Part shown: in pieces, positions 26,940 through 36,649 of the stretch
Layout of the letters: each line of letters opens with the position of its first letter
How positions within the stretch are numbered: the first letter of the stretch is position 1
Assembly (NCBI GenBank): GCA_951812535.1
Contig: CATOSK010000004.1
Coordinates: 363,074-427,073, forward strand
Length of the DNA stretch: 64,000 nucleotides
Source of the DNA: an uncultured Dehalococcoidia bacterium
GTDB lineage: Bacteria; Chloroflexota; Dehalococcoidia; Lucifugimonadales; UBA3495
Direction of reading: 5' to 3'
Made by a program: the position numbers and the translations under genes
Notes under the pieces: model-generated
Seen by the model: only the letters and a program-made list of their open reading frames with translations
Told to the model about the DNA's origin: nothing
The model's database searches: none

Positions 26940-27401
26940 TCACCCCGACATCAACCAGGTGAACAACCAGATCAGCAGCAGCACCAGGTGGAACGCCCCC
27001 CACAGACCGATAAGAAAGCAGGCAAAACCCGCGACGTGCAGGATGAAGGACTCCCGGGTCCAGCCGACACTTCCGCCCATGGGATCGTGATCACAGTCCG
27101 GACAGACCGCCCTGCAGTTCCGCCAGAGAATGAGCCCCAGGGCAAGCCAAAGGGCCACACCGCCGAACACGGCGAGAGTCCCCAGGGAGACACCGGCCCA
27201 GAGAGCGAGCTGAACCGGGGAAACCCGCGGCCTGACCGGCACCACCACCCGATCGCACTGGGAGCAGCGTCCGGTCGCCGGTCTCCAGGAGGATCCGGCA
27301 GCCCCGGGCAACCCCGTCACCTCAGGCCCGCGCCGATGTGGACCGCCCCGCCGTCGTCTCCAGCCCCACGGCGACCGGCGGGTCCAAGGGTAGCTCCTCA
27401 T
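26940..27401 (-). CDS. Membrane protein with two zinc-knuckle CxxC pairs
   Basis: The C-terminal 100 residues contain CSQCDR, a membrane span (LALWAGVSLGTLAVFGGVAL), CPDCDH and two further spans (ILHVAGFACFLIGLWGAFHL). The CxxC pairs are on the same side. The N-terminal 45 residues from ATG 27401 are very Arg-rich and may not be translated, so the start is uncertain. No family recognised. Confidence 0.5.
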   Translation of the reverse strand: MRSYPWTRRSPWGWRRRRGGPHRRGPEVTGLPGAAGSSWRPATGRCSQCDRVVVPVRPRVSPVQLALWAGVSLGTLAVFGGVALWLALGLILWRNCRAVCPDCDHDPMGGSVGWTRESFILHVAGFACFLIGLWGAFHLVLLLIWLFTWLMSG

Positions 27402-27474
27402 GGCTGACCGCCTGGAAACAGGACGGGGAGAACCGTCTTCGGAACCTCCGTGACCGGGATGGCCAGCAGGGCAA

Positions 27475-27987
27475 TCATCGCCATGAAGCGACATCCGGGG
27501 GTTGTTCGCTCATGCTGCCGATGACCGCCGAAACAATCAGCGCCACCGCCGCCGGCAAGTAGAAGGCTCCAATGAACTCGATTCCCAGATCAAGAATCAA
27601 CCAGCTTGGGATGGAACACTCTCCCAGGCAAAACACCCCCAAGCCCCACAGGGCCTGTCTGGCCCACTCAATGAACCAGATGCAACAATACGCCAGGCAG
27701 AGTACGCCCAGGCCCCAGAGTGCCGGGTTGGCCCACGCCGGCCGGTCCCGCCGCGGCCAAGCCAGCCAGACTGCCAGCCCAGTCAGAGCCACCGGCACCA
27801 GCAGCAGAATTATTTCCTCGAATCCCAGGTATCTTCTGAAGGGCCCCGCTGCAGTGAAGAACGTCGCTCTCAACTCATCTGTTGAACTGGTTGACCCACC
27901 GTATCCTTCCGGCCAAAACAACACTCCAAAAAACGCGGCCCAGGCCAATGCATGGGCTACCACAGGCGGAAACACCAAGCGTTTCAT
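27475..27987 (-). CDS. Four-helix membrane protein with internal duplication
   Basis: 170 residues from ATG 27987. Hydrophobic spans are at about residues 8-28, 58-78, 88-106 and 138-160. The segment ALWGLGVLCLAYCCIWFIEW is followed almost at once by ALWGLGVFCLGECSIPSW, an internal repeat. The tail resembles the scrap at 28024-28190, so a related gene once lay beside it. Confidence 0.6.
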   Translation of the reverse strand: MKRLVFPPVVAHALAWAAFFGVLFWPEGYGGSTSSTDELRATFFTAAGPFRRYLGFEEIILLLVPVALTGLAVWLAWPRRDRPAWANPALWGLGVLCLAYCCIWFIEWARQALWGLGVFCLGECSIPSWLILDLGIEFIGAFYLPAAVALIVSAVIGSMSEQPPDVASWR

Positions 27988-28023
27988 CCGGAACCTCCGG
28001 CGCACTTTGCCATCTAACCCGGG

Positions 28024-28190
28024 CTAAAGGGTTGCGGGGCCGGGCCTGGGGAGCGTTGAGGGCTGGGACGTGCCCGCAATGGCCGTAATCATCAGCGCCA
28101 AAACCGCCGGCAGGTGGAGAAATCCAAAGATCAGGTATCCCAGAGGGCGTTGCACGAATAATAAGAATTCCAGCAATTTCAGACAAATCC
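28024..28190 (-). pseudogene. C-terminal scrap of a membrane protein related to the 27475 gene
   Basis: The minus strand reads LLEFLLFVQRPLGYLIFGFL followed by HLPAVLALMITAIAGT and a stop at 28024-28026. The end matches the neighbour's FYLPAAVALIVSAVIGS in position and character. No start or N-terminus remains. Confidence 0.5.
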
Positions 28191-28299
28191 TGCACGAAAA
28201 ATCCCAAGGGATTCCCCATCCTTACGCCGCTCTCAACCTCGGAAATCGCATACAATCCCTTTCAGATATGAGCAACGTCGTGAGAGGACAAAACAGAAA

Positions 28300-29604
28300 T
28301 TGGTAGTTTCCCGGCTACGGCTGAGATCCAGTCCAGCGGTTCTCCCTCTCGCAGCAACCATACCGGCGCTAGTGGTTGCGGGCTGCGCCCAAGCAGCAAC
28401 ACCCGAACCGGACGCCAGGAGCGGACCAACATCCCAGCAGACCAGACAGCCAACCCAGGGGCCCACGCACTCCCCAGGAGAGCAGGATACCGACGGACGA
28501 GCGCCGGCCATGCCGGCATCAACCCCGTCCCAAGAAGCCACGGAGCACCTCGAAGTCCCGACAGTGTCCACACCAACCCAAGAAGTGACGGAGCAACCCG
28601 AGGTCCCGACGGTGTCCGCACAAGCCCCGAGCTCAGGCATCCCGTTCACCCAGGTCTCCGCCGGTCCGTTCCATACCTGCGGGCTGCGGGCGGACGGGAC
28701 CATCACCTGCTGGGGCGCCCACGGAGAGGACGAGCGCCTGACAGAGTCCTCAGGGCTTCTCGACTCGCCCACAGGCGTCTTCTCCTGGGTCGATGCCGGA
28801 CACCACAACTCCTGCGCCATACGCCAGGACGGGGCGGTGAAGTGCTGGGGAAGCCTGCTCATAGAGGGCGATGATATGCCTCCCGAGGCAAAGGCCATGA
28901 TGGAAGCCATGTGGGCGCCTCCTGAAGGCCGGTTCATATCGGTGAGCGCGGGGTTCCCGTTCTCCTGCGGGGTGAGGGATGACAACAAAGCGGAGTGCTG
29001 GGGCCTGGCGGCCTCCCTCTCGGACGCGCTGACCCCGCCGGCCGGGGAGTACACCTCGGTCAGTGTGGGTGGATTCCATGCCTGCGGAATCCGCATCGAC
29101 CAGACCGTGGTCTGCTGGGGCAGCAACCAGGGGTTCGACGGTGATTTCCTCGGCCAGGCGACGCCCCCAGATGGACCGTTCGAGGTCATCAACGCCGGAG
29201 GCTACCACACCTGCGGATTCAGGCCCGACGGGGAGATCAGGTGCTGGGGAAGCATCGTGGGGGACATGGACGGCGAAGTCACGATGTGCGAGCCGCAACC
29301 TGATGGCAGCAACCGGTGCTGGAAGGACGAGGAGGCTACCTTGGCCAACAGAGCATGGGGAGGCGGGCCGGAAAGCGCACCCGACGGAGACCTCAAGGCC
29401 ATGGACAGCGGCCAGACATTTTCATGTGCATTGTGGGACGGAGGCCACATAGGGTGCTGGGGATACGGCGGCATCAATGACCCGCCGCCGCCGGGCATCT
29501 TCAATGCGGTCACCGTCGGCGAGGACCACGGCTGCGGACTGCGGCCCGATGGCAGCATCGAATGCTGGGGAGACAACACCTTCGGGAGGGCCAGCCCCCC
29601 GTAA
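28300..29604 (+). CDS. RCC1-like repeat lipoprotein
   Basis: 434 residues from TTG 28300. Signal peptide and lipobox (ALVVAGCAQ) precede a Thr/Pro/Gln linker with two EVPTVS repeats. From about residue 110 there are seven blades of the RCC1/BLIP-II type, each with a pattern like F-x-x-V-x-A-G-x-x-H-x-C-G-x-R-x-D-G-x-I-x-C-W-G (for example HTCGLRADGTITCWG and HGCGLRPDGSIECWG). The paired Cys in each blade suggest disulfides outside the cell. This is a surface beta-propeller, probably for protein-protein contact. Confidence 0.88.
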   Translation: MVVSRLRLRSSPAVLPLAATIPALVVAGCAQAATPEPDARSGPTSQQTRQPTQGPTHSPGEQDTDGRAPAMPASTPSQEATEHLEVPTVSTPTQEVTEQPEVPTVSAQAPSSGIPFTQVSAGPFHTCGLRADGTITCWGAHGEDERLTESSGLLDSPTGVFSWVDAGHHNSCAIRQDGAVKCWGSLLIEGDDMPPEAKAMMEAMWAPPEGRFISVSAGFPFSCGVRDDNKAECWGLAASLSDALTPPAGEYTSVSVGGFHACGIRIDQTVVCWGSNQGFDGDFLGQATPPDGPFEVINAGGYHTCGFRPDGEIRCWGSIVGDMDGEVTMCEPQPDGSNRCWKDEEATLANRAWGGGPESAPDGDLKAMDSGQTFSCALWDGGHIGCWGYGGINDPPPPGIFNAVTVGEDHGCGLRPDGSIECWGDNTFGRASPP

Positions 29605-29838
29605 ATGCTCCCCGCCTTCCTTCGTGCAAAGCCTATCCCAGACCGAAGAATACCAGGCAGGCCTCGACCAGAGGGAAAGTCTCCTGGCGATCGGGCAGGC
29701 ATCCCAGGACCGGAACGCCAGCAGCACCAGCGTCAAAGGACCCCGGGAGCCGAGCCGCATCCGGAGGTTTGCCAGGTCGACATCCCCTGGTCAATGATGG
29801 TTGCACTTTCTGGTCTGCCGGTAAAGGGCGGTGTAGCG

Positions 29839-31290
29839 ATGAGTCCAAACCCTGGGAAGAAGTTCTTCCTTCCGGTATCCCCCGGGCATACGGCAGAGAA
29901 ATGGGGCGGCAGCAAGATTCGGGATCTCATCCGCACCTTGTCGCTATTTGCGGTGTCGCTATGGCTGTTGGCCGGAGTCGCATGCGGGTCCGACACGGCC
30001 CCAACCCAGGTTCCCATGGCCCCGACCCAGGTTCCTGCCGAAGTTCCGATCCGGATTCCGACTCGGGCTCCGACCCAGGTTCCCAACTCCATCAGAGCTT
30101 CTGACTTCTCGACCGGCGGACTCGAGTCCCGAGTCGCAGAGGCCTTGGGCTCAGTCCCCCTTGAGTTCTCCGGCCAGGTGGTCGAGTTTGCCGATTACTC
30201 CGGGTCCAGGGCAGCAACCGGTCTGGAAGAGGCCGTCAGCGCCGAGGCTTGGTCCCAACTGGATCACCGGACCAGGGAGCGATACCATGAAGGGCTGGCG
30301 CTTCACCCTCACCTGAGGTCCCGCATTCAGAGGATGAATGACCTGATGGGAGTGGACGTATTCGCTTTCAATCTGAGCGTATGGTCCTGGCAGGGTAACT
30401 TTAATTCGCCCACCTTCATGCTGGTCGATGTTCCTTTCGACCCTGAGAAAGTGGCCGGAAAACTCCAGGCGCTCGATTACAAGAAGGCCGACCACTCGGG
30501 GACAGCCTACTACTGGCTCGCTGAGGACTTTGCCCCGGATTTCGGTCGTCCTCTGGGTCTTCCGCTGAACCGTGTTGCTTTCCTGGACGGCCGGTTGGCG
30601 ACGGCGCCATCCACCGGGATCATTGAGCAGCTCATCGGCGTCCATCATGGTCAATCCCCCAGTCTGCTGGAGAGTGCGCCGCACCGGGCATTGGTTGAAG
30701 CTGCTGGAGAAGGCCTGCTGGGCGGAGTCTTTATCCCTCCCGGGTGGGTGGTCGAGAGCTGGAAAACTGCAGCCGGCAGCCCTGCTGCCGGCTGGTTGGA
30801 CCGGGGCACCGGCGGTACCAGGCCTGTCGACCGGACGGACCGGGGCTCCGTCAAGGCCAGGGCTGTGGCCCGGCTGGACCACCGGTACCTGGCAGGACCG
30901 GGCCGATGGGGGCAGCTTTCTCCCTACGGCCTGACGCTGTTCGGCTACCGGGTGCAGGGAGATGCGGAGGAGACGGTGCTGGCCCTGTATTACCCGGACT
31001 CTGCTGCAGCCGACCGGGATGCGGGGGAGCTTGAGAAGCGTTGGAACAGTTTTTACTATGACCGCACAGGGGCTCGTATAGAATCGGAAGAGGTGCCGGT
31101 GACGCTTTCCTGCTCGCCGTTTTCCACCACCGTCGTTGAGGGGTCCGGTCATTCGTTGCTCATCGGCACATGCCCGGTGATCAGAAGCGAAGAGCGGGAT
31201 GTAACGGTGAGGGGCCCATTCCTGTGGTTGGAGCTGTTTGGAATCAGAGAACTGCAGTTCCTGGCCCGGGACTTGGACGATTTGAGGTGA
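29839..31290 (+). CDS. Lipoprotein of the window's proline-linker family
   Basis: 483 residues from ATG 29839; earlier in-frame starts exist but add no signal. The lipobox is LLAGVACGS at about residue 47, followed by a VPxxxPTQVP-rich linker. The body (from about residue 90) aligns in outline with the lipoprotein at 20830: VPLEFSGQVVEFADYSG, VFAFNLSVWSWQG, a loop FLDGRLATAPSTGIIEQLI and a Cys pair near the C-terminus. Function unknown; predicted surface-anchored. Confidence 0.75.
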   Translation: MSPNPGKKFFLPVSPGHTAEKWGGSKIRDLIRTLSLFAVSLWLLAGVACGSDTAPTQVPMAPTQVPAEVPIRIPTRAPTQVPNSIRASDFSTGGLESRVAEALGSVPLEFSGQVVEFADYSGSRAATGLEEAVSAEAWSQLDHRTRERYHEGLALHPHLRSRIQRMNDLMGVDVFAFNLSVWSWQGNFNSPTFMLVDVPFDPEKVAGKLQALDYKKADHSGTAYYWLAEDFAPDFGRPLGLPLNRVAFLDGRLATAPSTGIIEQLIGVHHGQSPSLLESAPHRALVEAAGEGLLGGVFIPPGWVVESWKTAAGSPAAGWLDRGTGGTRPVDRTDRGSVKARAVARLDHRYLAGPGRWGQLSPYGLTLFGYRVQGDAEETVLALYYPDSAAADRDAGELEKRWNSFYYDRTGARIESEEVPVTLSCSPFSTTVVEGSGHSLLIGTCPVIRSEERDVTVRGPFLWLELFGIRELQFLARDLDDLR

Positions 31291-31555
31291 CCGGCATTTG
31301 GCTGCACAACTGGGACTGTCCGCTCTGGCGCGGCAGCCGGATGGGGGCGGTATGGTCGGGGCCTGAGGACCCCCGTGCTCCACCTGGTGGCTAGTCCTCC
31401 ACCCCGCCCGCCGGCACAAACGCCCAGTGCACCGGGATGATTACCGCCGGGCGTATCGGAGTTAGCTCGCGTCATGTCCATCCAGGTTCCGCATGCTCTG
31501 CACAACGGAGGACGGCTCGGCACTGCTCCATAAAAGCCGGAAAGGACGTGGTCCA
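31291..31555. other. No gene seen
   Basis: Sequence between a lipoprotein stop and repeat copy B. Short frames only, none with start signals. Confidence 0.35.
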
Positions 31556-31701
31556 GGCGGACCGGGATGTGGCGCTGACGTCCTGGTCAACCGGAATCTC
31601 CCTTGCCTGCCTTCTTCTTCACCCCGAGAGTGTCATTTAAACGCCCCTTTACGTGACTGTCACACAACTGTCGTTCTCACGTTGCGCCAGCCCGTCACAT
31701 G
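31556..31701. repeat. Dispersed ~150-bp repeat, copy B
   Basis: Partner of copy A at 5874-6022. Here it ends 17 bp before the start of a truncated serine recombinase, suggesting the repeat is the natural upstream flank of this recombinase family. Confidence 0.6.
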
Positions 31702-31717
31702 AAGGCATAGTCCTGAC

Positions 31718-31834
31718 ATGACGACCTACGGCTACATCAGGACCAGCCGGCAGCGACCCCAATGCCCAGGACCGGGGCTGAATGCCGACAACGGAGGACA
31801 ATTTCCGCGAAATCTCACCTGCGGTACGCAATGA
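31718..31834 (+). pseudogene. Serine recombinase N-terminal stub
   Basis: ATG 31718 opens MTTYGYIRTSRQ, the catalytic-Ser N-terminus of a small serine recombinase (Ser at residue 10). After about 12 residues similarity stops, and the frame ends at TGA 31832-31834. It may be an internally deleted copy of the kind of gene found intact at 6417. Confidence 0.6.
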
Positions 31835-31963
31835 CCAAACTGCTGGAGAGAAGCGGATACGAAGAAGCGGAGACAGAGATCTGCCAGGGACTGTGGACAA
31901 GTAGAAACCCTGCCGGTTAACCTTAACGAAGGCGACCACCCGAAACTGGCCGGGAGACATACA

Positions 31964-32695
31964 ATGGTACTACGCAAAGAAATCAAGGATGTGGTCCTAC
32001 TCGCAGCCCAACGGGTTATCAGTAACACCACCGGACCCTTATCCGCAGACGACGAAGCAACATTGCGAGCCAACCTGGAGGCACGGATTCCCCAATACAC
32101 CGAACGATATCCTATCCTGGGACTTCTGAACGAGCTCGACGCTCTGACCGACGCTGGACACGCCGCAGCAGTCGCAACAAACTCGGTCATACAACGGCAA
32201 CACCCAACACGCAACTTCGGTTGGGACGACGAACTGGGTAAGTTCCACACTCCCATCACCGACCAGTGGACCAACGCAATTCGAGAAAGCGCAACCGAAA
32301 CTGCCGAAGAATACTTCCGCAAGGCCTCAGCGCATTTCGAGGAAAACCAGCAAGAGCAAGCTACAGAATGCCTATGCAGCGCGGTCATCTGCTCAATTGC
32401 CGCCACTGCTGCCCTATTGGGATGGCCACACCGGGACAGTGACGACGACCTAAGAAACGTGATCGCACTCGCAACCGGCTCTTTGCCGACTGAAGGGGAA
32501 AGCGTCTACAAGCTACTGCAATCAGCCTCTCAGCAGGGCCAGGACCTAAATAGCGCTTTCGCAGCCGCGATGGGCCAACCCGATGCCGTACGGACCGGAG
32601 CCTATCAAGAGGCCGAGCGAACGAACGATGAGGCGTTTCTATTCGCCAGGACCGCCGTAACCCTGGCCGACCAGCTTGGCCGCAGGCCCCGATGA
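31964..32695 (+). CDS. HEPN/PaREP1-like helical protein
   Basis: 243 residues, wholly helical. The C-terminal half has the look of HEPN/PaREP1 proteins: SAVICSIAATAALLGWPHRD, then VYKLLQSASQQGQDL and NDEAFLFARTAVTLADQLG. The stop overlaps the next start as ATGA (32692-32695), so the two are coupled. Codon usage is more A-rich than in neighbours, a hint of transfer. HEPN proteins are often RNase toxins; no clear RxxxxH is visible, so activity is uncertain. Confidence 0.6.
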   Translation: MVLRKEIKDVVLLAAQRVISNTTGPLSADDEATLRANLEARIPQYTERYPILGLLNELDALTDAGHAAAVATNSVIQRQHPTRNFGWDDELGKFHTPITDQWTNAIRESATETAEEYFRKASAHFEENQQEQATECLCSAVICSIAATAALLGWPHRDSDDDLRNVIALATGSLPTEGESVYKLLQSASQQGQDLNSAFAAAMGQPDAVRTGAYQEAERTNDEAFLFARTAVTLADQLGRRPR

Positions 32696-33054
32696 CACCC
32701 AAAGAGCGACTGGAAACCAGCCTGGAGTTCAATCAACGCTCCGAACAGGAATTCGACAACGGCGGCAACACCATGATTGCCGCCGAACTATTGTGGGGAG
32801 CAGTTGCACACACACTGATCGCAGTCGCGGAGATGAACGAATGGCCTTGCCAAGGGCACAGCGGTTTTTTTCAAGTGGCCAGGAACCTGGCCGAACAGCA
32901 GCCTTCCGTACCTTGGCAGTCCGACATAGCAGCTGCCGACCAATTACACCGACACTTCTACAATAAGAACCTGAGTCCCATCGAATTCGACAGCAGACGG
33001 TGGGCTGCTCAACGGGCTCTCCACAGGGCCATCGAATCATTGCCAACCCAATAG
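32692..33054 (+). CDS. HEPN/PaREP1-like small protein, coupled partner
   Basis: 120 residues. The core AELLWGAVAHTLIAVAEMNE, then HSGFFQVARNLAE and AAQRALHRAIESL, follows the PaREP1/HEPN pattern. It overlaps the previous gene by four bases. The pair may be a two-component toxin-antitoxin-like or defence unit next to the AIPR gene; the role is inferred from fold and context. Confidence 0.65.
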   Translation: MTPKERLETSLEFNQRSEQEFDNGGNTMIAAELLWGAVAHTLIAVAEMNEWPCQGHSGFFQVARNLAEQQPSVPWQSDIAAADQLHRHFYNKNLSPIEFDSRRWAAQRALHRAIESLPTQ

Positions 33055-33456
33055 ATGGACCTCAGCGACACATCCATCTCCACCCGTCCCGGGAACGGCC
33101 ACCCTGGGGACTTAGCTCCCCCCTCGGGGAGACCCAACCCAAGGACGGCCCCGGACTTAGGACCTGCCGCAGGACTCGAAGCTCAGGCCCAGACCCCAGC
33201 CGCTGGTTGCCGACAACGGTGCCATTGACCAGCTATCAGGGTCACGACGGAAATAGCCAACAGGAAAGGGAAAGGGATCTATATGCTTGATTACGCAGGC
33301 GCCCAGAGTTCCGGGCCGGAGCGCCCGAAGACTAAGCAATCAACGCGGCAGGTCGGGTGGAAGATCGCGGCGATGGTCTCCCGGCACACCAGGAAGGAAC
33401 CGGACGGCACCGCCCTGTGGTGTATTAGACGGATAGACGCAACAGTTGGTCCCTTG
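33055..33456. other. Intergenic; one weak candidate frame
   Basis: A frame at 33283-33540 (ATG preceded by AAAGGGAAAGGG) encodes 85 residues but overlaps the 3' end of the AIPR gene on the other strand and has no recognised domain. I do not call it a gene. Confidence 0.3.
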
Positions 33457-35349
33457 TCATGCGACTGCCCGGGCGACCAGATCTCTAGGAGACGATTGAC
33501 CTGCGCCACGCCGCCGGCCGAACAGGCGCTTGTGCTCTGACACCAGACTCTTCAACAAAGGGGCAAAGTCCTCGTTTCTTCCCAGTCGGTCGGACTTGAG
33601 AAACCTGAATACGTCGTCCTGGAATTCCGGCTCTTTGAATACGGAATCGTCAGATTCCCGGTTCAGGTATTCGTCGATCACCTCTATCGATGAGTACAGC
33701 AGTCCTTCCAGCGCCTCTTGATTCTCCCCTCGATCAAGGATAAGGAGCGCTTTTGTAAGCTCTGGGTTTGAGTGAGCCCGGTTCGCCCTGATAAGGGTGT
33801 CCCGCAAGAACTCAAGAACCACAAAATAGAACAGATATTTGGTAAGGCCACGGCTCGGGTTTTCTGCACGTCGACCAAAATTAAACTGCTCAGCCATTTC
33901 CTGTAGACGGAACGCGGCGTACATATCAGCTACATTGATGCGCTCATCCCCGTCCGTGATGCGTTTGAATGTACTGCCGCCCGGATGGAAGGTCTGCCTT
34001 GCGCCGTTCGCGGTCCCGGGCTCTCCCAACCATCCAGCCGAGTAAACTTTGAGCAGGTCAAAAGCGTTGGCTGCCCTGGAAAGTTGACTTGCACCCGGAT
34101 GAGATTTCTGAAAGGCCTTGCGGGCATCCCATCCGCCTCTTTGAATCTCGAGATATATGCCATAGCGTTCCTCGGCCAAACGCTGCCAGGCCTGGAAGTC
34201 ATCCCAAAGCGCTATGAAGTCCTGTTCTCGAACAGCATTTTGAGAGTTCGTAAACCGGGTAATGTCGGTAATCTGGGCGCTGTCTCCTTTGACAATCTTG
34301 GCAACCACCACTCCCTGTTCGGCACGTTGGCGCCAGTCGTCGAGTTCCTCACTCTTGCCTGTACCCCCGGAGTCGAGACGCTGGCGCAAGACGTCCCATA
34401 TGGTCCTGGTTGTCTGGCATCCGTTGACGACATAAGGATCGGACAGGAGACACGATCCGTCCGAGCGCGTGGTGTAGTCGGAGACAACGATGGTTATTCC
34501 ATTGTTGTAGAGTCCGAAGAGTTCCGGGTTGTTCTTGAGAGTGCATGCAATCCTGCGGTTGATTTTCCGGCGACTGCCCAGGAACTGCCGTACGTTTTTT
34601 TCGTACAGTTGATCCAGGTTGCCGGTTTTGTCCCGGTACGCCGCCAGAAATTGATACATTTCGGTCAGACGGATAGTCCCCACCCGAACTCCGAGGGCCG
34701 GATCAACGAAATTCCCTGTGACCGGCAGGGAGACCTCCGGTGCTTGAACTGTGTCCCTGACCTCCCAAATGGTCCGCAACGAAATATCCTCGACGTCGAA
34801 AACGTCGGGGAACCTGTTGGACCCGAGCAAGCGTATTTCCGCCAGCGCCCGCCGGTCCGCCTCGGAGATTGGCTGTTCGGTGGCAAACACTAGGACGATT
34901 CGGTCCCGGTCAGAAGCCTGTTGTTTAAATGCAGCAAGCCTGCCTAGAAGTTGGGTTACGGTTTCAGAGAGACGGGTGTTCTCACCTGCAAGGGTGGAGA
35001 TTACCTTGCGACCCTCTTCTACGATAGTCCCCTCCCCTTGAAAAGAAGTACCGTACTTGCTCTGCACCAAGTACCACGTGTCTCCTTCAACTGACTGATT
35101 GCCCTGTACGTCATCTTCGATGTCGCCGCGGTGAAGGTAGGCTATGTCGATCCCGCCGTCCCCAGACCCGTCACAAATGACCAAGTCGTCGTCATCGCCG
35201 TTTACGCCCAGCCATTGGGTGACCAGCTTTATGGCGAATTGCTGCCCCTTCTCCAGAGAAGTAAGAGTTCCGTTCCGGAACTCTGCCAGCCATTCCTCGC
35301 GGAATTCCTCAAATGTGATTTGGTCCTGATTTGCAGTGACGCTGCTCAT
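33457..35349 (-). CDS. AIPR (abortive phage resistance) family protein with PD-(D/E)xK-like N-terminus
   Basis: 630 residues. The N-terminal domain has DGSGDGGIDIAYL and, later, WYLVQSKYG, the D...QxK layout of restriction-like nucleases. The AIPR domain (about residues 240-560) is recognisable by NNPELFGLYNNGITIVVSD, VNGCQTTRTIWDVL and DITRFTNSQNAVREQDFIAL. AIPR proteins were named from abortive phage infection and often cut nucleic acid. Start ATG 35349. With the HEPN-like pair next door it forms a probable defence cluster. Confidence 0.88.
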   Translation of the reverse strand: MSSVTANQDQITFEEFREEWLAEFRNGTLTSLEKGQQFAIKLVTQWLGVNGDDDDLVICDGSGDGGIDIAYLHRGDIEDDVQGNQSVEGDTWYLVQSKYGTSFQGEGTIVEEGRKVISTLAGENTRLSETVTQLLGRLAAFKQQASDRDRIVLVFATEQPISEADRRALAEIRLLGSNRFPDVFDVEDISLRTIWEVRDTVQAPEVSLPVTGNFVDPALGVRVGTIRLTEMYQFLAAYRDKTGNLDQLYEKNVRQFLGSRRKINRRIACTLKNNPELFGLYNNGITIVVSDYTTRSDGSCLLSDPYVVNGCQTTRTIWDVLRQRLDSGGTGKSEELDDWRQRAEQGVVVAKIVKGDSAQITDITRFTNSQNAVREQDFIALWDDFQAWQRLAEERYGIYLEIQRGGWDARKAFQKSHPGASQLSRAANAFDLLKVYSAGWLGEPGTANGARQTFHPGGSTFKRITDGDERINVADMYAAFRLQEMAEQFNFGRRAENPSRGLTKYLFYFVVLEFLRDTLIRANRAHSNPELTKALLILDRGENQEALEGLLYSSIEVIDEYLNRESDDSVFKEPEFQDDVFRFLKSDRLGRNEDFAPLLKSLVSEHKRLFGRRRGAGQSSPRDLVARAVA

Positions 35350-35912
35350 TGATGATTTCGCTCCACAAAAACCAAAATGATGCCTCGCAGATTATATGCC
35401 AACTACTTTGGGTCCAAGAAGTCAGGAAAGCCACAACCCCGGGACGGGTGTCAATGTCGGCGGGAAGTGGGGCCGCTGGGGTGGAGGAATCCAAGATAGG
35501 GGAAGGTCCATCGGGATAGGGGGGTTTGTATCATTGGGACGCTCTGAAGCCAAGGACACAACCTGATGGGAAAGCCATGGAATTGAAGGCGCTGACATGG
35601 AACACCCAGTGGGCTCCCCAACCTCGAAGCGGACTCCGGATATCCTGCGCCGCATTGAAGGGTTCAACCAGCTTGCGAAATCCGGTTGCTCGGTTATCTG
35701 AGTGAGCCATTGGTTGTGGTTAATCAAATTCCGCGGCTGTTTGGCAGCGAACTGGAACAGGGTGGAATCCCGGCGGCAGGGGCCCGGGGGGCCAACCCAG
35801 CGCATCCTCGGAAACAAGGGACTGTACCGCCGTTGTAGTCCTGCTCCTCCCTGGCCCTAGCATCAGGCCGAGTTGTTCAACCGGCCCGTTCTTGGAAATC
35901 CACACTCTGTTC
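35350..35912. other. Intergenic with one nuclease scrap; otherwise empty
   Basis: Apart from the remnant at 35577-35701 I see no gene. The minus-strand frames here lack start signals and families. Confidence 0.35.
35577..35701 (+). pseudogene. N-terminal scrap of an endonuclease/exonuclease/phosphatase-type nuclease
   Basis: ATG 35577 opens MELKALTWNTQWAP, the typical first strand of EEP-superfamily enzymes (LTWNxxW). A frame change then gives TSKRTPDILRRIEGFN, the expected first helix, before TGA 35699-35701. The catalytic remainder is missing. Confidence 0.5.
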
Positions 35913-36584
35913 CTAACGATGCGCTGACGGGGTCTGTTGCCCTGGCAGCCTGGCCTTTCCCACAATGACCGTGCTGTTCAGACCTTGAATGTGACGGTCG
36001 TGGTCATTCACATCATTGCCTGCCATCTCCCTATCCCCGAGAACTGACGCGAATTCGATTTCCACGCCGTGAAGTTCGGATACCACCGTCTCCACACTGG
36101 TCAGCGTCAGGTTGTCCGCCTCCGACCATCCCGGGAGAGGGGTTGAGCGGTCATGACTCAAAAAAAGCAGCTTCCCTCCCGGCGCAAGTGCGTCGCACAG
36201 GTTGGAAAGCATGGTTGCCCTGACCTCGGGTGGAAGTTGAATGTAGAACGAAGTTACCAGGTCATACCGACCCTCGGGCACGTAACCCGCGACGTCCGCC
36301 AGAACAAACTCGACGACCACGTTGGCTTCGATCGCTTTGCGCCTACCAGATTCCAAAGCCTTTGGTGAGAAGTCCACCGCAGTTACGCGCCATCCCTGTT
36401 CAGACATCAATATCCCGTTGCTCCCGTCCCCACACCCCACGTCGAGGGCACGCCCGGGCGACAAACCCTCCAAAACTGTCAGAAGCAGGGTGGTGCCGCC
36501 TCCATGGGGGGAACCCTCAGCGGCATCTTCCCACACTTTGTCCCAGAAGCTTGAGTTTTTGAAATTGAGATTCCCTGGTGCCAT
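35913..36584 (-). CDS. Class I SAM-dependent methyltransferase
   Basis: 223 residues. The start at 36584 is chosen over the longer open frame because AGAGGGG precedes it and the upstream part is a degraded response regulator. Motif I is ALDVGCGDGSNG (about residue 42), followed by VTAVDFSPKALE (acidic end of strand 2), VLADVAGYVPEGRYDLVTSF and LAPGGKLLFLS. It resembles TehB/UbiE-like small-molecule methyltransferases. The substrate is unknown. Confidence 0.82.
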   Translation of the reverse strand: MAPGNLNFKNSSFWDKVWEDAAEGSPHGGGTTLLLTVLEGLSPGRALDVGCGDGSNGILMSEQGWRVTAVDFSPKALESGRRKAIEANVVVEFVLADVAGYVPEGRYDLVTSFYIQLPPEVRATMLSNLCDALAPGGKLLFLSHDRSTPLPGWSEADNLTLTSVETVVSELHGVEIEFASVLGDREMAGNDVNDHDRHIQGLNSTVIVGKARLPGQQTPSAHR

Positions 36585-36649
36585 CTTCCCCTCTATTCTC
36601 AATAAACCTCTTAACCGGCGCCCCGCGGTTGCACCGCGTCCTATGTCAG

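Noticed and set aside
33283-33540. Small gene with a purine-rich ribosome site
   Set aside because: It overlaps the end of the AIPR gene on the opposite strand, and its product has no coding-like or family features.
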